A stretch of DNA of 64,000 bases from Celeribacter sp. HF31 (GCF_011806455.1 NZ_JAATOT010000006.1:124001-188000); one strand, 5' to 3'; positions 36,109-51,161 are shown, numbered from the stretch's first letter. Made by a program: numbers and translations. The notes: generated by a model not told the origin, from the sequence alone.

Positions 36109-37731
36109 ATGGCCGTGTTGCGCCGATCCTCTCATCGCATGTCCGGCTCGATCTGGCCGGGGTTTGTCGATGCGATGACGGCGCTTTTGCTGGTTCTGAT
36201 GTTCGTCCTGACGATTTTCATGGTCGTGCAATCCATGCTGCGTGATCAGATTTCCGGGCAGGAACACGAGCTCGACGCTTTGAGCGCGGAGCTGAATGCG
36301 CTGGCCGATGCGCTTGGCATGGAGCAACAGAAAAATCTTGGCCTTGAGACCCAGATCGGCACGTTGAGCGCCACTTTGTCCGACCTGCGTGGTCGAGCGG
36401 AGGCACAGGCGGAGACCATCGCGGGGCTTCAGGCCGAGAATACGACGCTGACCGGCCGGATCGCGTCCTTCGAGGACCAAGTCGCAAGTCTGATCGCGGA
36501 ACGCGACGCGGCGCTGACCGAAGGCGCGCAACTGGCCGCGCAAATCGACGATCTCGAGGCCGCGAAAGCGCAGTTGATCACGGATCAAGAGGCGGCGCAG
36601 TTGGCGCTTGCGAAAGCGCGCGATGAGATCGACGCAGCCACCGAGGAGGCCCGACTGGCGGCGGCGCGTCGTGAGGCGCTGGACGCTTTGGTCGCAGATT
36701 TGCGTGCAGAGGCGGCGGATCGTCAGGCCGCTTTGGACGCCGCGCAAACCGAGGTGTCGCAGGCGGAGCAAGACCGCTTGGCCGATGCCGCGGCGATGCA
36801 GGCGCTCAAAGAGCGGTTTTCGGGCGCGGATGAGGAGCTGACGGCGATGAGCCTCGCGCTGGAAGAGGCGCGCAAGGACGCCGAGGAGACCCTGACGCTT
36901 TTGGCAGCAAGCCGCACCGCGCGCGACGAGATGCAGGCACAGCTTGATCAGGAGATGTCCGAGCGCGAAAAACAGGCCGCATTGTTGGCAACGGCGCAGG
37001 CAGCGCTCTCTGAGGAAGAGGCCAAATCGGCAGAAGCCGAGCGCAAGCTGGCGCTGTTGAATGCGCAGGTGGCGCAGATGCGTGAGCAATTGGCCGCGCT
37101 GCAATCGACGCTCGATGTGCGTGCGGCGTCGGATACTGAAAATCAGGTTCAAATCGACAGCCTGACCCAACGGCTGAACGCCGCTCTGGCGCAGGTCGCC
37201 GCCGAAGAGCGCGCCCGTGCGGCCTTGGAAGAGGCCGAGCGCAAGCGCTTGGAGGAAGAGGCCCGGTCGCTGCAAAATTACCGTTCCGAATTCTTCGGTC
37301 GGATGCGCGAAATCCTGGGCGACCGCGAAGGCGTGCGCATCGTGGGCGACCGTTTTGTGTTCTCTTCCGAGGTGCTGTTCGAGCCGGCCTCTGCGGAACT
37401 CGGGCCTTTGGGCAAGACACAAATCGCACGTGTGGCGCGGATTCTGTCGGAGGTGGCGGCGGAGATTCCGCCTGAAATTGATTGGGTCATTCGCGTCGAT
37501 GGACATACCGACAAGACGGCCTTGTCCGGCACCGGCGAGTACCGCGACAATTGGGAGCTGTCGCAGGCGCGCGCACTGTCCGTGGTGCGCTATATGTCCG
37601 AAGATTTGGGTTTTGATCCCTCGCGTCTGGTGGCAGCGGGCTTTGGCGAATATCAACCGGTGGCTGAGGGCGACAGCCCGGAGGCTCTGGCGCAGAACCG
37701 GCGTATCGAGTTGAAATTGACGGAGAAATAA
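36109..37731 (+). CDS. MotB/OmpA-like peptidoglycan-anchoring partner with long coiled coil
   Basis: 540 residues. One N-terminal span (GFVDAMTALLLVLMFVLTIF) carries Asp21 at the place of the proton-accepting Asp of MotB. Residues about 45-395 are an Ala/Glu/Leu-rich coiled coil, far longer than in MotB. The C-terminus (about 410-540) is an OmpA-like peptidoglycan-binding domain: LFEPASAELGPLGKTQIARV, VDGHTDKTALSGTGEYRDNW, LSQARALSVVRYM, and AQNRRIELKL. The long rod could span the periplasm. Functions with the upstream MotA-like protein. Confidence 0.83.
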   Translation: MAVLRRSSHRMSGSIWPGFVDAMTALLLVLMFVLTIFMVVQSMLRDQISGQEHELDALSAELNALADALGMEQQKNLGLETQIGTLSATLSDLRGRAEAQAETIAGLQAENTTLTGRIASFEDQVASLIAERDAALTEGAQLAAQIDDLEAAKAQLITDQEAAQLALAKARDEIDAATEEARLAAARREALDALVADLRAEAADRQAALDAAQTEVSQAEQDRLADAAAMQALKERFSGADEELTAMSLALEEARKDAEETLTLLAASRTARDEMQAQLDQEMSEREKQAALLATAQAALSEEEAKSAEAERKLALLNAQVAQMREQLAALQSTLDVRAASDTENQVQIDSLTQRLNAALAQVAAEERARAALEEAERKRLEEEARSLQNYRSEFFGRMREILGDREGVRIVGDRFVFSSEVLFEPASAELGPLGKTQIARVARILSEVAAEIPPEIDWVIRVDGHTDKTALSGTGEYRDNWELSQARALSVVRYMSEDLGFDPSRLVAAGFGEYQPVAEGDSPEALAQNRRIELKLTEK

Positions 37732-37734
37732 GCC

Positions 37735-38715
37735 CTAAGGCGCGATCTGAAACCGGGTTTCACGCTGGTCGATCATGGTGCCGTCGCGGAGCATCTGCAC
37801 CGTCGCGCTATAGCCGCCGACGGGCCATGAACCGGGATTGCGTTTGCCGATGGCGCGGAACAGTTGGGCCTGAGATTTGTCAAGTTCGGCGTCTTGGCTG
37901 ATCACTTCGCCCTCGGGACCAAAGATCGACAGGCGCAGTACATCGCCCGCGCGGCCGCCGTAGGCAAAGCCATAAACGACAAGCGCGGGGCTTTGGGCGG
38001 TGAGCGCGGTGGCGCCCGCCGTGCCCGCCTTGATCGCCTCATATTCGGGGACTTTCGTGTCGATGCCCACGTCCAGAAGGCCGCCCGCCTGATAGATCAT
38101 GTCGCGGTCCCAAAGCGTGCCGCTCATGATCGCATCCGGCCCGCAGGCGACGGTGCCTGTGGGATTGAACGGGTCGACGATTTTGCCGTTGTGGCGCACG
38201 GAGAGGTGGACATGCGGGAATTGCGTCATGCCCGACAGGCCGACTTGGCCGAGGACTGTGGCGGAGGAGACCCGGTCGCCTTCCTTGACCGAGATGCTGT
38301 CTTTCATCATGTGGCAGTATTGCGTGACCCAGCCGTCGCCATGATCGACCACAACGCCGTTGCCGCATTCCTTGCCGGTGATGTCGGGCGCGCCTTCGAG
38401 GCCTTGCGGGAAATCCTCCATGCCGTCGCGGGTGCCGATGACTGTACCGGGGGCGGAGGCGAGAACGTTCACGCCATTCCAGAGATCCACCACAGCGGGC
38501 AGGGCGAAATCCGTGCCTTTGTGACCATCGTAAGACAGCATTCCGCAGGTGAAATCCGCAGCGCCCGGGCCCGGGTCCGTGTCGACATAGCTTTGGATGT
38601 AGCAGGTGTCGCCCAGCGTGCAGTCAATGGGCGGCGACAGCACTGGATCGCGCGCCAGCGCGGGCGCGGCGAACAGGGGCGCTATAAGGCCTAGAAAGAA
38701 AAGCGGTTTCGTCAT
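37735..38715 (-). CDS. M23-family metallopeptidase, exported
   Basis: 326 residues from the inner ATG at 38715, giving a good signal peptide (MTKPLFFLGLIAPLFAAPAL). LytM-type motifs: MLSYDGHKGTDFALP (His and Asp zinc ligands), VVVDHGDGWVTQYCHM, and TQFPHVHLSVRHNGK with HxH. A C-terminal 100-residue beta-rich domain is unassigned. Likely cuts or senses peptidoglycan cross-links; VVDHGDGWVTQYCH is intact, so activity is plausible. Convergent with the MotB-like gene, 3 bp apart. Confidence 0.85.
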   Translation of the reverse strand: MTKPLFFLGLIAPLFAAPALARDPVLSPPIDCTLGDTCYIQSYVDTDPGPGAADFTCGMLSYDGHKGTDFALPAVVDLWNGVNVLASAPGTVIGTRDGMEDFPQGLEGAPDITGKECGNGVVVDHGDGWVTQYCHMMKDSISVKEGDRVSSATVLGQVGLSGMTQFPHVHLSVRHNGKIVDPFNPTGTVACGPDAIMSGTLWDRDMIYQAGGLLDVGIDTKVPEYEAIKAGTAGATALTAQSPALVVYGFAYGGRAGDVLRLSIFGPEGEVISQDAELDKSQAQLFRAIGKRNPGSWPVGGYSATVQMLRDGTMIDQRETRFQIAP

Positions 38716-38737
38716 GAGGGCCAAGCTGACGGCAATA

Positions 38738-38773
38738 AAAAGCCCCGTCAAGACATCTCAAGACGGGGCTTTT
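38738..38773 (-). terminator. Terminator of clpA (usable in both directions)
   Basis: A 12-bp perfect stem, AAAAGCCCCGTC with GACGGGGCTTTT, and a 12-nt loop lie 14 bp beyond the clpA stop. T-runs flank it on both strands. Confidence 0.88.
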
Positions 38774-38787
38774 GTTTTGTTTTCAAA

Positions 38788-41121
<2,334 letters not shown>

Positions 41122-41374
41122 GTTGGGGGTGCTCCTTCGCATTCGGGGTCTCTAAGGGGGCATGTTTTGCGGCCCGCTCCCTAAGTTTTGGCCTGATACT
41201 CTTAAAGTTCGATTGAAACGCGCGCGCTTCAAGCAAAAAAATGGTTAACGGGGGTAAATTTTTGTGAGGCGTCAAGTTTTGGGCGCTTTATTTGGGGAGA
41301 TCCCCTGTTTTCCTTGAAACCATGTAAGTTTACTTGACAGGAAAACAAGGGGGCCAAAAAGACCTGAGAGCGGC

Positions 41375-42139
41375 TTAAAACGAGTCCTTTCGGGCGCGGA
41401 TTTCGGCGAAAACTTCGGCGTCTGTGGCGTCCTCCATGCCCAGAACCCGCTTAACGGGCGACAGGCCTGCGCGCAGGAATGGATTGGTTGCAAGCTCCAG
41501 AGACAGCAGTGAGGGCACGGTGGCCTCGCCCTTTTCGCGGGCCGCTTCGATGGCTTTGGCACGGTTTTGGAGCGCCGTGTTGTCGGGCTCAATGGTGAGC
41601 GCAAAGCGCGCATTCGAGGCGGTATATTCGTGGCCGGAGTAGACCATGGTGTCTTCGGGCAGAGCCGCAAAGCGCGAGAGCGTGTCCCACATTTGCGCGG
41701 GCGTGCCTTCGAACAGGCGTCCGCAACCGAGAGCCATGAGACTGTCGGCAGAGAACAGCGCTTTGGCCGAAGGAATATGATAGGCGATGTGGCCCAATGT
41801 GTGACCATCGGCGGCGAGAACTTGCACCTCGTGGCCGGCGAAGTCAAAGCTCTGCCCCGGTTCCACGACGCGGGTGAGCGGCGGCAGGCGGTATTGATCG
41901 GCTTTGGCGCCGGTCACTGTGGCGCCGGTCGCCTCGACCAGCCCCGCCGTGCCGTCGACATGATCCCAATGGTGATGGGTGAGCCAGATTTCATCGAGCG
42001 TCCAGCCACGCGCGGAGAGCGCATCGAGCACCGGCGCCGGATCGGCGGCATCGACCAGAGCGGTGCGCCCGCTGGCCCGATCGTGGACAAGAAAATCGTA
42101 ATTGTCCGACAGGGCGGCAAGGGTGACGATCTCTAGCAT
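41375..42139 (-). CDS. gloB: Hydroxyacylglutathione hydrolase (glyoxalase II)
   Basis: 254 residues, metallo-beta-lactamase fold. The metal-binding HHHWDH is at residues 55-60, with further ligands in [15 protein letters not shown] and [19 protein letters not shown]. Splits S-lactoylglutathione to lactate and glutathione in methylglyoxal detoxification. Divergent from the methyltransferase-like gene. About 250 bp of apparently non-coding DNA separates it from clpA and should hold the clpA promoter. Confidence 0.94.
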   Translation of the reverse strand: MLEIVTLAALSDNYDFLVHDRASGRTALVDAADPAPVLDALSARGWTLDEIWLTHHHWDHVDGTAGLVEATGATVTGAKADQYRLPPLTRVVEPGQSFDFAGHEVQVLAADGHTLGHIAYHIPSAKALFSADSLMALGCGRLFEGTPAQMWDTLSRFAALPEDTMVYSGHEYTASNARFALTIEPDNTALQNRAKAIEAAREKGEATVPSLLSLELATNPFLRAGLSPVKRVLGMEDATDAEVFAEIRARKDSF

Positions 42140-42202
42140 GGCGTTCTCCGGTATCTTGCGTCTATGGTGTCTCTAACATTTGGGGAAGGCCCGCGGATTG
42201 CA

Positions 42203-42952
42203 ATGCATCTCGACGTCGTTGAGCTGAGAAATTTCTACTACCGGACCGGATTGGGCCGTGCAGCACAGCGCGCGATCCGTGATCAGGTCGTGGCCTTCTG
42301 GCCCGATGCCGAACGTCAGACCGTGGCGGGCTTTGGCTTTGCCGTGCCGTTGCTCAGACCTTATCTCACGGATGCGCGTCGGGTGATCGGATTGATGCCC
42401 GAGCAGCAGGGCGTGATGCATTGGCCGGCGGGGATGCCGAATGTCTCGGCGCTTTGCCCGGAGACGCGTTGGCCGCTTCAGACCGGATTCGTCGATAAGC
42501 TGGTGGTGATGCATGGGCTTGAGACCTCGGACGCGCCGGATGCCCTTTTGGAGGAATGCTGGCGGGTGCTGGGGCCGGGGGGGAAAGCGCTTTTCGTGGT
42601 GCCGAACCGGGGCGGATTGTGGTCGCGTTCCGATAGTACGCCGTTTGGCTACGGGCGGCCCTACAGTCTCAGCCAGCTTGAGCTGCAACTGCGGCGCGCG
42701 CGGTTTCTGCCGGAACGCCACGCCGCCGTGCTCTTTCAACCGCCGTCCCATAAGCGGTTCTGGAAGCGCTGGGGGCCAGTCTGGGAGCGCATCGGGCGGC
42801 AAATGCCGACGGCGCTTGCGGGCGGTGTTCTGGTGGTTGAGGTGTCGAAGCAGGTCTATGCCCAGACCGGCTCCGGCACGCCCGAAGCGGTGCGGCGCAA
42901 GGGGGGCGTGCTTGAAGGGCTGCGCCCCGTGCCCGAGGCGAAGCCTGTTTAG
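42203..42952 (+). CDS. SAM-dependent methyltransferase-like protein
   Basis: 249 residues if started at 42203 ([20 protein letters not shown]); an ATG at 42164 adds 13 residues. Class I methyltransferase pieces are weak at the SAM glycine loop ([15 protein letters not shown]) but clear later: [40 protein letters not shown]. This family is often adjacent to gloB in alphaproteobacteria. Substrate unknown. Confidence 0.72.
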   Translation: MHLDVVELRNFYYRTGLGRAAQRAIRDQVVAFWPDAERQTVAGFGFAVPLLRPYLTDARRVIGLMPEQQGVMHWPAGMPNVSALCPETRWPLQTGFVDKLVVMHGLETSDAPDALLEECWRVLGPGGKALFVVPNRGGLWSRSDSTPFGYGRPYSLSQLELQLRRARFLPERHAAVLFQPPSHKRFWKRWGPVWERIGRQMPTALAGGVLVVEVSKQVYAQTGSGTPEAVRRKGGVLEGLRPVPEAKPV

Positions 42953-42990
42953 AGAGGTGTTGCGAAGCCGCTCTAAACCTTGCGAGTGGC

Positions 42991-44250
42991 TCAGGTAACC
43001 GTCACTGTGCCGTAGTTGTCATTAAAGTCGTAGTCGTCAGCGTTGGTGTCGTAGATTTCACTATGCGTGCCGACCACGACGAGGGGGGTGATGCTCTCAT
43101 CGGTGATCTCGAGGTGAATCAGGGAATCATTGGTCATGAGATAGAGGACATCGTCGGCGCTCAGGTCGGTTTGATCGGTCAGCACGTAGAGGGTGAACTC
43201 CGCATAATTGTACCCTTCTGTGCCAATAGAGAAGTCGAGGGCGATGATATTGCCGTCCAGATCGTCCGGGAAGTCCAAGGTGACATTTTCACCATTCGTG
43301 AGGGAATAGATCTCGACGGTCGTTCGGTCTTCGGTCAGCGTGTCGATGTCATCTTGAGTGAAGGTAACGACTTCGCCGTCGGACAGTGTCGAGGTCTCAA
43401 AATCCCAAGTGCTGAAAAGATTTTGCCCCGTGGCCAGATCATCGGGCGAGGTCCAGTGGTAGCCCTCCGGATTGTTGAGCACGTCTTCGAGGTCTTCAGC
43501 GTTGTGCAGATAATCCGTCCAGGGGTCGTCGAGCGTTTCCCTGTCCAGAATGAGATATTGATCAGCTCCCATTTCGATGCCATCGGGCAAGGTCGGCTGC
43601 GCTTCAAAGCTCTCGAAGTCGGACGGGTCGAGGATCACCTGATCGAAATCGACGTCCACTTCGTAGAGGTCTTCCCACGATCCGTTCTCTTGTGTCGAAA
43701 GCCTGATCGTGGTCGCCTCGAAGAGGAAGTGAGGATCGTCTCCCTCCTCGGCATCATCCGGCGTGTAGTAGATATTGGAGGACAGAGTGGCTGTTTCGAT
43801 TCCCCATCCTTCGCCCCCCTCCGACGTGCTGCTTGACTCCGTCGCGTTCGAAAGTGCGCCCTCAAGGTCATCGGCAAAATTGATCGTGAGCTGGGCATCC
43901 CCGACAATCTCGAAAACAGGGCCGGGGTCCGGGTTGTCCGGCGTATCCGGCAGGCTGTCGAGAGAGGCGCGATACTCCGCGATGGCATCAATGTCGGCTT
44001 GCGACAGGGTGATCGTGGTGTCTTCGGTGATCACATGGGTTTCGGACCAATCCCAGATCGGCTCCTCGCCCTCGCCCTCGTCTATGTCGTCCTCGTCGCC
44101 GTCATCGTCCCCACCCACATCATCAGGGGGCGGCGTGTCGTCGCCGGAGTCGTGATCATCCTCATGATCGTCATCATCGTCGGGAAAAGCTTCGTACAGT
44201 CCCCAGGCCATAGCAGGTCCGGCCAAACCCATTAAAAGCATCCAAATCAT
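42991..44250 (-). CDS. Very acidic membrane-anchored or secreted protein with internal repeats
   Basis: 419 residues. The N-terminus MIWMLLMGLAGPAMAWGLYE is a signal or anchor, followed by an Asp/Glu-rich linker (FPDDDDDHEDDHDSGDD). Two related blocks can be aligned: TITLSQADIDAIAEYRASL ... LTINFADDLEGAL near residues 75-135, and EVVTFTQDDIDTLTEDRTTV ... VTLDFPDDLDGNI near 290-340. No known domain; the composition suggests calcium binding or adhesion on the cell surface. GC content is visibly lower than in neighbouring genes, so it may be a recent arrival. No partner genes are evident. Confidence 0.65.
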   Translation of the reverse strand: MIWMLLMGLAGPAMAWGLYEAFPDDDDDHEDDHDSGDDTPPPDDVGGDDDGDEDDIDEGEGEEPIWDWSETHVITEDTTITLSQADIDAIAEYRASLDSLPDTPDNPDPGPVFEIVGDAQLTINFADDLEGALSNATESSSTSEGGEGWGIETATLSSNIYYTPDDAEEGDDPHFLFEATTIRLSTQENGSWEDLYEVDVDFDQVILDPSDFESFEAQPTLPDGIEMGADQYLILDRETLDDPWTDYLHNAEDLEDVLNNPEGYHWTSPDDLATGQNLFSTWDFETSTLSDGEVVTFTQDDIDTLTEDRTTVEIYSLTNGENVTLDFPDDLDGNIIALDFSIGTEGYNYAEFTLYVLTDQTDLSADDVLYLMTNDSLIHLEITDESITPLVVVGTHSEIYDTNADDYDFNDNYGTVTVT

Positions 44251-44866
44251 TTCAAAAAACTTCCTAACGGGCCCTGTAAACGGTCACGATCATGGTTGAA
44301 AATCGGGACGACTTTATGACGATACCGTGAAGTTTCAAGGGTTTTCAATGGGGCGGGATGCCACGGTTCGGGACGGTTTCGAGATTGGTTTGTCCTGCGC
44401 GTCAATGCTTGTGGCGGCCCTGAGATTGTTGCCAACTCCGGGCGTAATTCCGAAGGGCGCGGGGCTGATCGGCGGCTTTGGCCCAAAGCGCCACTCACGT
44501 TACCGCCACGTCAGTTGCGTGAGCATGCGGTTGAGCCGCCTCTCAGGGCCTTCGAAAGGAATCACACGGTTTCGTGAGGCGAATCCGCAACCCGACAGCA
44601 ACTTTTTTGCGCCCCGCCACAGAGGTGGAAAGCGGAAATCCCATAACGCCCTGAAAACTCTGGCCGGAGATTGGCCCGAGAGTTTCAATCTGTTGGCGCT
44701 AAACTGGCGCAACAAGGTTGCGACAAGGATGAGGCTCTGCTACATCCACGCTGATTTTGTTGCCTGCGCGGTTCGCGTGCGGGTCAATCAAGCTGCTCTA
44801 CCTCCATGAATGACCTCGAAAACGGGGCGCACGGGGGGAGGGCCCTAAGACATCGGAAGGGTGGAC
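44251..44866. other. Long intergenic region upstream of the atp operon
   Basis: 616 bp with no supported gene. A 160-codon plus-strand frame (44327-44809) has Arg-rich, unpatterned translation and no ribosome-binding site, so I regard it as chance. The region should hold the atpH promoter and possibly regulatory RNA structure. Confidence 0.5.
44718..44746 (+). promoter_or_regulatory. Possible promoter of atpHAGDC
   Basis: TTGCGA (44718-44723), 17-bp spacer, TACATC (44741-44746), about 120 bp before atpH. Both hexamers differ from the sigma-70 consensus by two or more bases, so this is tentative. Confidence 0.35.
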
Positions 44867-45426
44867 GTGTCCGAACCAGCTTCGATCTCCAGCGGCATCG
44901 CCGCACGCTACGCAAAGGCCGTTTTCGAACTGGCCAAAGAAAGCAATGCCATCGCGGCACTTGAGGGGGACGTGGCGACGCTGTCGACAGCGCTCTCCGA
45001 GAGTGACGATCTCAAGGCTCTCATCACTTCGCCCGTGTATTCGCGTGAAGAGATGGAAGCCGCGATCACCGCAATTGCCAAAAAGGCCGGTCTGACGGAC
45101 TTCGTGTCCAGCACGCTGGCCCTCATGGCGCAAAACCGCCGTCTCTTTGCCTTGCCGCAGCTCGTCGCGGCACTGAGCGCCCTTCTTGCCGAAGAGCGTG
45201 GCGAAGTGACCGCCGAGGTCGTGTCCGCAAAAGCGCTGACCAAGACCCAGACCACCAAACTTGCCAAGACCCTCTCCGAGACATTTGGCAAGGACGTGAA
45301 CATCAATGCGACCGTGGATGAAGCTCTCATCGGCGGTCTTGTCGTTAAGGTGGGCTCGAAGATGATCGACACCTCGATCGCCTCCAAGCTCAACTCCCTC
45401 CAGAATGTAATGAAAGAGGTCGGATA

Positions 45427-45427
<1 letters not shown>
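44867..45427 (+). CDS. atpH: ATP synthase subunit delta
   Basis: 186 residues from the GTG at 44867. GGAAGG lies 6 nt upstream; the GTG at 44861 directly abuts that site and is unlikely. [20 protein letters not shown] is the usual N-terminus in this group. Subunit delta (OSCP) links the F1 head to the peripheral stalk b subunits; the C-terminal [20 protein letters not shown] is conserved. First gene of an F1-only operon; the F0 genes lie elsewhere, as usual in alphaproteobacteria. Confidence 0.95.
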
Positions 45428-46965
<1,538 letters not shown>

Positions 46966-46983
46966 TCCTGAAGGACAGCTTTA

Positions 46984-47856
46984 ATGCCCAACCTCAAGGA
47001 TCTCAAAAACCGGATCGCGAGCGTGAAATCCACGCGCAAGATCACCAAGGCCATGCAGATGGTGGCCGCCGCGAAACTGCGGCGGGCACAGGATGCGGCT
47101 GAGGCCTCGCGTCCCTATGCAGAGCGTTTCAACGCTGTGCTCGGGTCGCTGTCGGCTTCGGTTGGTGGCTCCGATACCGCGCCCCGGCTTCTCGCCGGGA
47201 CCGGAAAAGACGATGTGCATCTGCTCGTTGTCATGACCTCTGAAAAGGGTCTGTGTGGTGGCTTTAACACCAACATCGTGAAACTGGCGAAAACCCGGAT
47301 CACTGAGCTGAAAGGCCAAGGCAAGACGGTGAAAATCATCACCGTCGGCAAGAAAGGCCGTGAACAGCTCAAGCGTGATTATGCGGATCTCTTCGTCGCT
47401 CACGTGGACCTGACCGAGGTGAAGAAAATCGGTTACGCCAATGCGCAGGACATCGCGAAGGACCTTTTGGCCCGTTTCGATGCCGGTGAATTTGACGTGG
47501 CGACGATCTTCTATGCCAAATTCCAAAACGTCGTGACCCAGGTCCCGACGGCGCAACAGATCATCCCGGCGGCCTATGAGACCGACGAGGATGCCGGTGG
47601 CTCGCTCTATGACTATGAGCCCTCCGAGGAAGGCATTCTGGCCGACCTTCTGCCGCGCGGTGTGGCGACGCAGATCTTCTCGGCGTTGCTGGAAAATGGT
47701 GCCTCCGAACAGGGCGCGCGGATGTCCGCTATGGACAACGCCACCCGCAACGCAGGCGACATGATCGACAAGCTGACGATCGAATACAACCGTTCGCGTC
47801 AGGCCGTCATCACCAACGAGCTTATCGAAATCATCTCGGGCGCTGAAGCGCTCTAA
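46984..47856 (+). CDS. atpG: ATP synthase subunit gamma
   Basis: 290 residues. Central rotor shaft of F1. [20 protein letters not shown] and [16 protein letters not shown] form the N-terminal helix; the C-terminal helix is [20 protein letters not shown]. The [11 protein letters not shown] segment is conserved. Located between atpA and atpD with 18-bp gaps. Confidence 0.97.
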   Translation: MPNLKDLKNRIASVKSTRKITKAMQMVAAAKLRRAQDAAEASRPYAERFNAVLGSLSASVGGSDTAPRLLAGTGKDDVHLLVVMTSEKGLCGGFNTNIVKLAKTRITELKGQGKTVKIITVGKKGREQLKRDYADLFVAHVDLTEVKKIGYANAQDIAKDLLARFDAGEFDVATIFYAKFQNVVTQVPTAQQIIPAAYETDEDAGGSLYDYEPSEEGILADLLPRGVATQIFSALLENGASEQGARMSAMDNATRNAGDMIDKLTIEYNRSRQAVITNELIEIISGAEAL

Positions 47857-47868
47857 GACCCGGAGTAA

Positions 47869-49299
<1,431 letters not shown>

Positions 49300-49323
49300 T
49301 ATTAACCCGGAAGGAGGCCTCTG

Positions 49324-49731
49324 ATGGCTACAGTCCAATTTGATCTCGTCTCTCCCGAGCGCAAACTTGCGTCTCTCCAAGTGGAGCAGGTCCAGATCCC
49401 GGGTTCCGAAGGCCGTTTGACAGCGATGGCGGGCCACGAGCCCACCATCCTCACCCTGCGTCCCGGTCGTTTGATCGTGAACGGGCCGGAAGGTGAGATG
49501 GAATTCATCGTGACGGGCGGGTTTGCCGAACTGGCGCCGGAGAACATCTCCGTGCTGGCTGAGGTGGCTTTGCCGCGTGGGGAAATGTCGCAAGAGATCG
49601 TCACCGATCTCATCGCGAAAGCCCGCGCCGAACATGACAAGGCGTCGCAAGAAGATCAGGCAGAGACCCACACGTTCCTGTCCGATCTCTTCCACATCGC
49701 CGAAGACCTCGGGTTCCACACCAATCTCTGA
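49324..49731 (+). CDS. atpC: ATP synthase subunit epsilon
   Basis: 135 residues. The N-terminal beta-sandwich ([35 protein letters not shown]) is complete, and the C-terminal helical part is short and unusual in sequence. Regulates ATP hydrolysis by F1 and joins gamma to the c-ring. GGAGG precedes the ATG. Last gene of the operon. Confidence 0.95.
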   Translation: MATVQFDLVSPERKLASLQVEQVQIPGSEGRLTAMAGHEPTILTLRPGRLIVNGPEGEMEFIVTGGFAELAPENISVLAEVALPRGEMSQEIVTDLIAKARAEHDKASQEDQAETHTFLSDLFHIAEDLGFHTNL

Positions 49732-49757
49732 TTGGTTGTGACATGTGAATTGGAAAG

Positions 49758-49783
49758 GCCCCGCCGAAACGCGGGGCTTTTTT
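49758..49783 (+). terminator. Rho-independent terminator of atpHAGDC
   Basis: GCCCCGC/GCGGGGC stem with a 6-nt loop and TTTTTT, 26 bp after the atpC stop. Confidence 0.9.
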
Positions 49784-49805
49784 ATTGGCTTCAAGGAGAG
49801 TGATG

Positions 49806-50159
49806 ATGGATGACGCGTTCCAACCCCGTGTGCACGACTGGGTCGTGACCTGTTTCGGCGAAGAGATCGCGATGGACGCGGCGGAACGCAACCGGCGGTT
49901 TTTGGAGGAAGCTCTGGAGTTGGTGCAATCTCTGGGCATGACACAGGCCTCGGTGCATGAGCTGGTCGATTACGTCTTCTCCCGTCCCAGAGGCGACGCG
50001 GCGCAGGAAGCCGGCGGCGTCATGGTCACGCTGGCCTCGCTCTGCGCCACCCATGGCATGGATATGGCGGGGGAGGCGGACAAGGAACTGACCCGCATCG
50101 AAGTCCCCGACGTGATCGCCAAAATCCGCACCAAACATGCGGGCAAGCCGAAGGTCTGA
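49806..50159 (+). CDS. MazG-like all-alpha NTP pyrophosphohydrolase-type protein
   Basis: About 117 residues. AAGGAG lies 7 nt before the ATG at 49806 (another ATG at 49803). The pattern RNRRFLEEALELVQSLG with the EExxE-like acidic helix, followed by AAQEAGGVMVTLASLCATHG and a third helix with DKELTRIE, fits small MazG/phage NTP-PPase-like folds, with some acidic positions changed. Would hydrolyse non-canonical NTPs if active. Stands alone after the atp terminator. Confidence 0.6.
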   Translation: MDDAFQPRVHDWVVTCFGEEIAMDAAERNRRFLEEALELVQSLGMTQASVHELVDYVFSRPRGDAAQEAGGVMVTLASLCATHGMDMAGEADKELTRIEVPDVIAKIRTKHAGKPKV

Positions 50160-50237
50160 GGCGACCCATCACGTCATCTTTATGCCCAAATCTCTCAGTA
50201 GTTTCCGAGGGATAGACATAAAGGATTGCAAATAAAG

Positions 50238-50699
50238 ATGCTTTGGCGACGTGAGTTCAGTGATATTTCCGCCTGGTTGACCGGGCTTGTGAGTCTCTTG
50301 GTGGCCTCTGTGTTGCTGGGTATAAGCGGCGGTCATCTTTTATCTGGAAATTTGTCCAAGGCTCTTTTCGGCGGCGGTATTGCAACCGTTCTCGCTGTTT
50401 TCGCCTTTTCGCTCTTGCTGCGGAAAGGGCTCTATTGGTTCGAGCGCCTTTTTCAATTTTGGCTGATGCGTATCGCTTTGGCTCCTTGTCTTTGGCTCTG
50501 GGGGCTTATCGTCCTATTGTGTTTTCGCTCCTACATCTTTCGCTCTCTCTTTGGCGAGATGCCTTCCAACGTGCAGATCATGGTACCGGTCTGTGTTGGT
50601 GTTTTCTTCTTTATCAGCCATGTCTTCCCGGGGCTTGCATATGAAAATGCTTCAGATGCTCAACAAGAAACGGTCAGCCGGGTGCCGGAGGTTCGATAA
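50238..50699 (+). CDS. Small multi-span membrane protein of unknown function
   Basis: About 153 residues if started at the ATG 50238; a TTG at 50226 is the alternative, and neither has a well-placed ribosome-binding site. Four hydrophobic segments: WLTGLVSLLVASVLLGISGG, LFGGGIATVLAVFAFSLLLR, LMRIALAPCLWLWGLIVLLC, and IMVPVCVGVFFFISHVFPGL. The tail is soluble. GC content is lower than in the flanking genes. No family recognised. Confidence 0.5.
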   Translation: MLWRREFSDISAWLTGLVSLLVASVLLGISGGHLLSGNLSKALFGGGIATVLAVFAFSLLLRKGLYWFERLFQFWLMRIALAPCLWLWGLIVLLCFRSYIFRSLFGEMPSNVQIMVPVCVGVFFFISHVFPGLAYENASDAQQETVSRVPEVR

Positions 50700-50783
50700 G
50701 GGACTAAGCCGTTAACTCTTTCCCTCTTCCCTTCTCTGCGCATTTCGGGGCAATCTGGCTCTCGGGGGACAAGAAAAAGACCC

Positions 50784-51131
50784 ATGCTTAGAATAGACAG
50801 TCATCAGATCGGGATCACGCAAGGGTCCTTTGTACTTTTTTCAGATTTCCAGGACGGCGGCGCGATGTGGACCGGCAAAGGCCCGCGCGAGCTGCGCCGT
50901 GTGGTCGAATTCGACGAGCCGTTTCTGCGCCCGCCTCTGGTGCAGGTGAGCCTCTCGATGCTCGACATCGACCAAAGCACCAACCACCGCGTCGATATTT
51001 CCGCGGAGATGGTGACGGAGGAGGGCTTTGTCATCGTCTTCCGGACCTGGGGGGACACCAAAATCGCGCGTGTGCGCTCTGATTGGACCGCCTTCGGGCC
51101 GGTGCGACATGAGGACGACTGGGAGGTCTGA
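50784..51131 (+). CDS. H-type lectin domain protein
   Basis: 115 residues. From about residue 45, PPLVQVSLSMLDIDQSTNHR, VDISAEMVTEEGFVIVFRTW and ARVRSDWTAFG match the H-type lectin fold, a six-stranded sugar-binding domain (GalNAc-binding in snail agglutinin). No signal peptide is visible. The domain occurs sporadically in alphaproteobacteria, where its ligand is unknown. It lies between two orphan genes. Confidence 0.72.
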   Translation: MLRIDSHQIGITQGSFVLFSDFQDGGAMWTGKGPRELRRVVEFDEPFLRPPLVQVSLSMLDIDQSTNHRVDISAEMVTEEGFVIVFRTWGDTKIARVRSDWTAFGPVRHEDDWEV

Positions 51132-51161
51132 TGGGGCATTGGTCCCGGGGAAAGCGACGTC

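Noticed and set aside
34908-37731. Possible Zorya-type phage defence (ZorA/ZorB-like pair)
   Set aside because: No ZorC, ZorD or ZorE neighbours, the long coiled coil is in the MotB-like rather than the MotA-like protein, and the surrounding genes look like conserved housekeeping ones.
44327-44809. 160-codon plus-strand open frame upstream of atpH
   Set aside because: Arg-rich, low-complexity translation, no ribosome-binding site, no recognisable domain; overlaps the expected atp promoter region.
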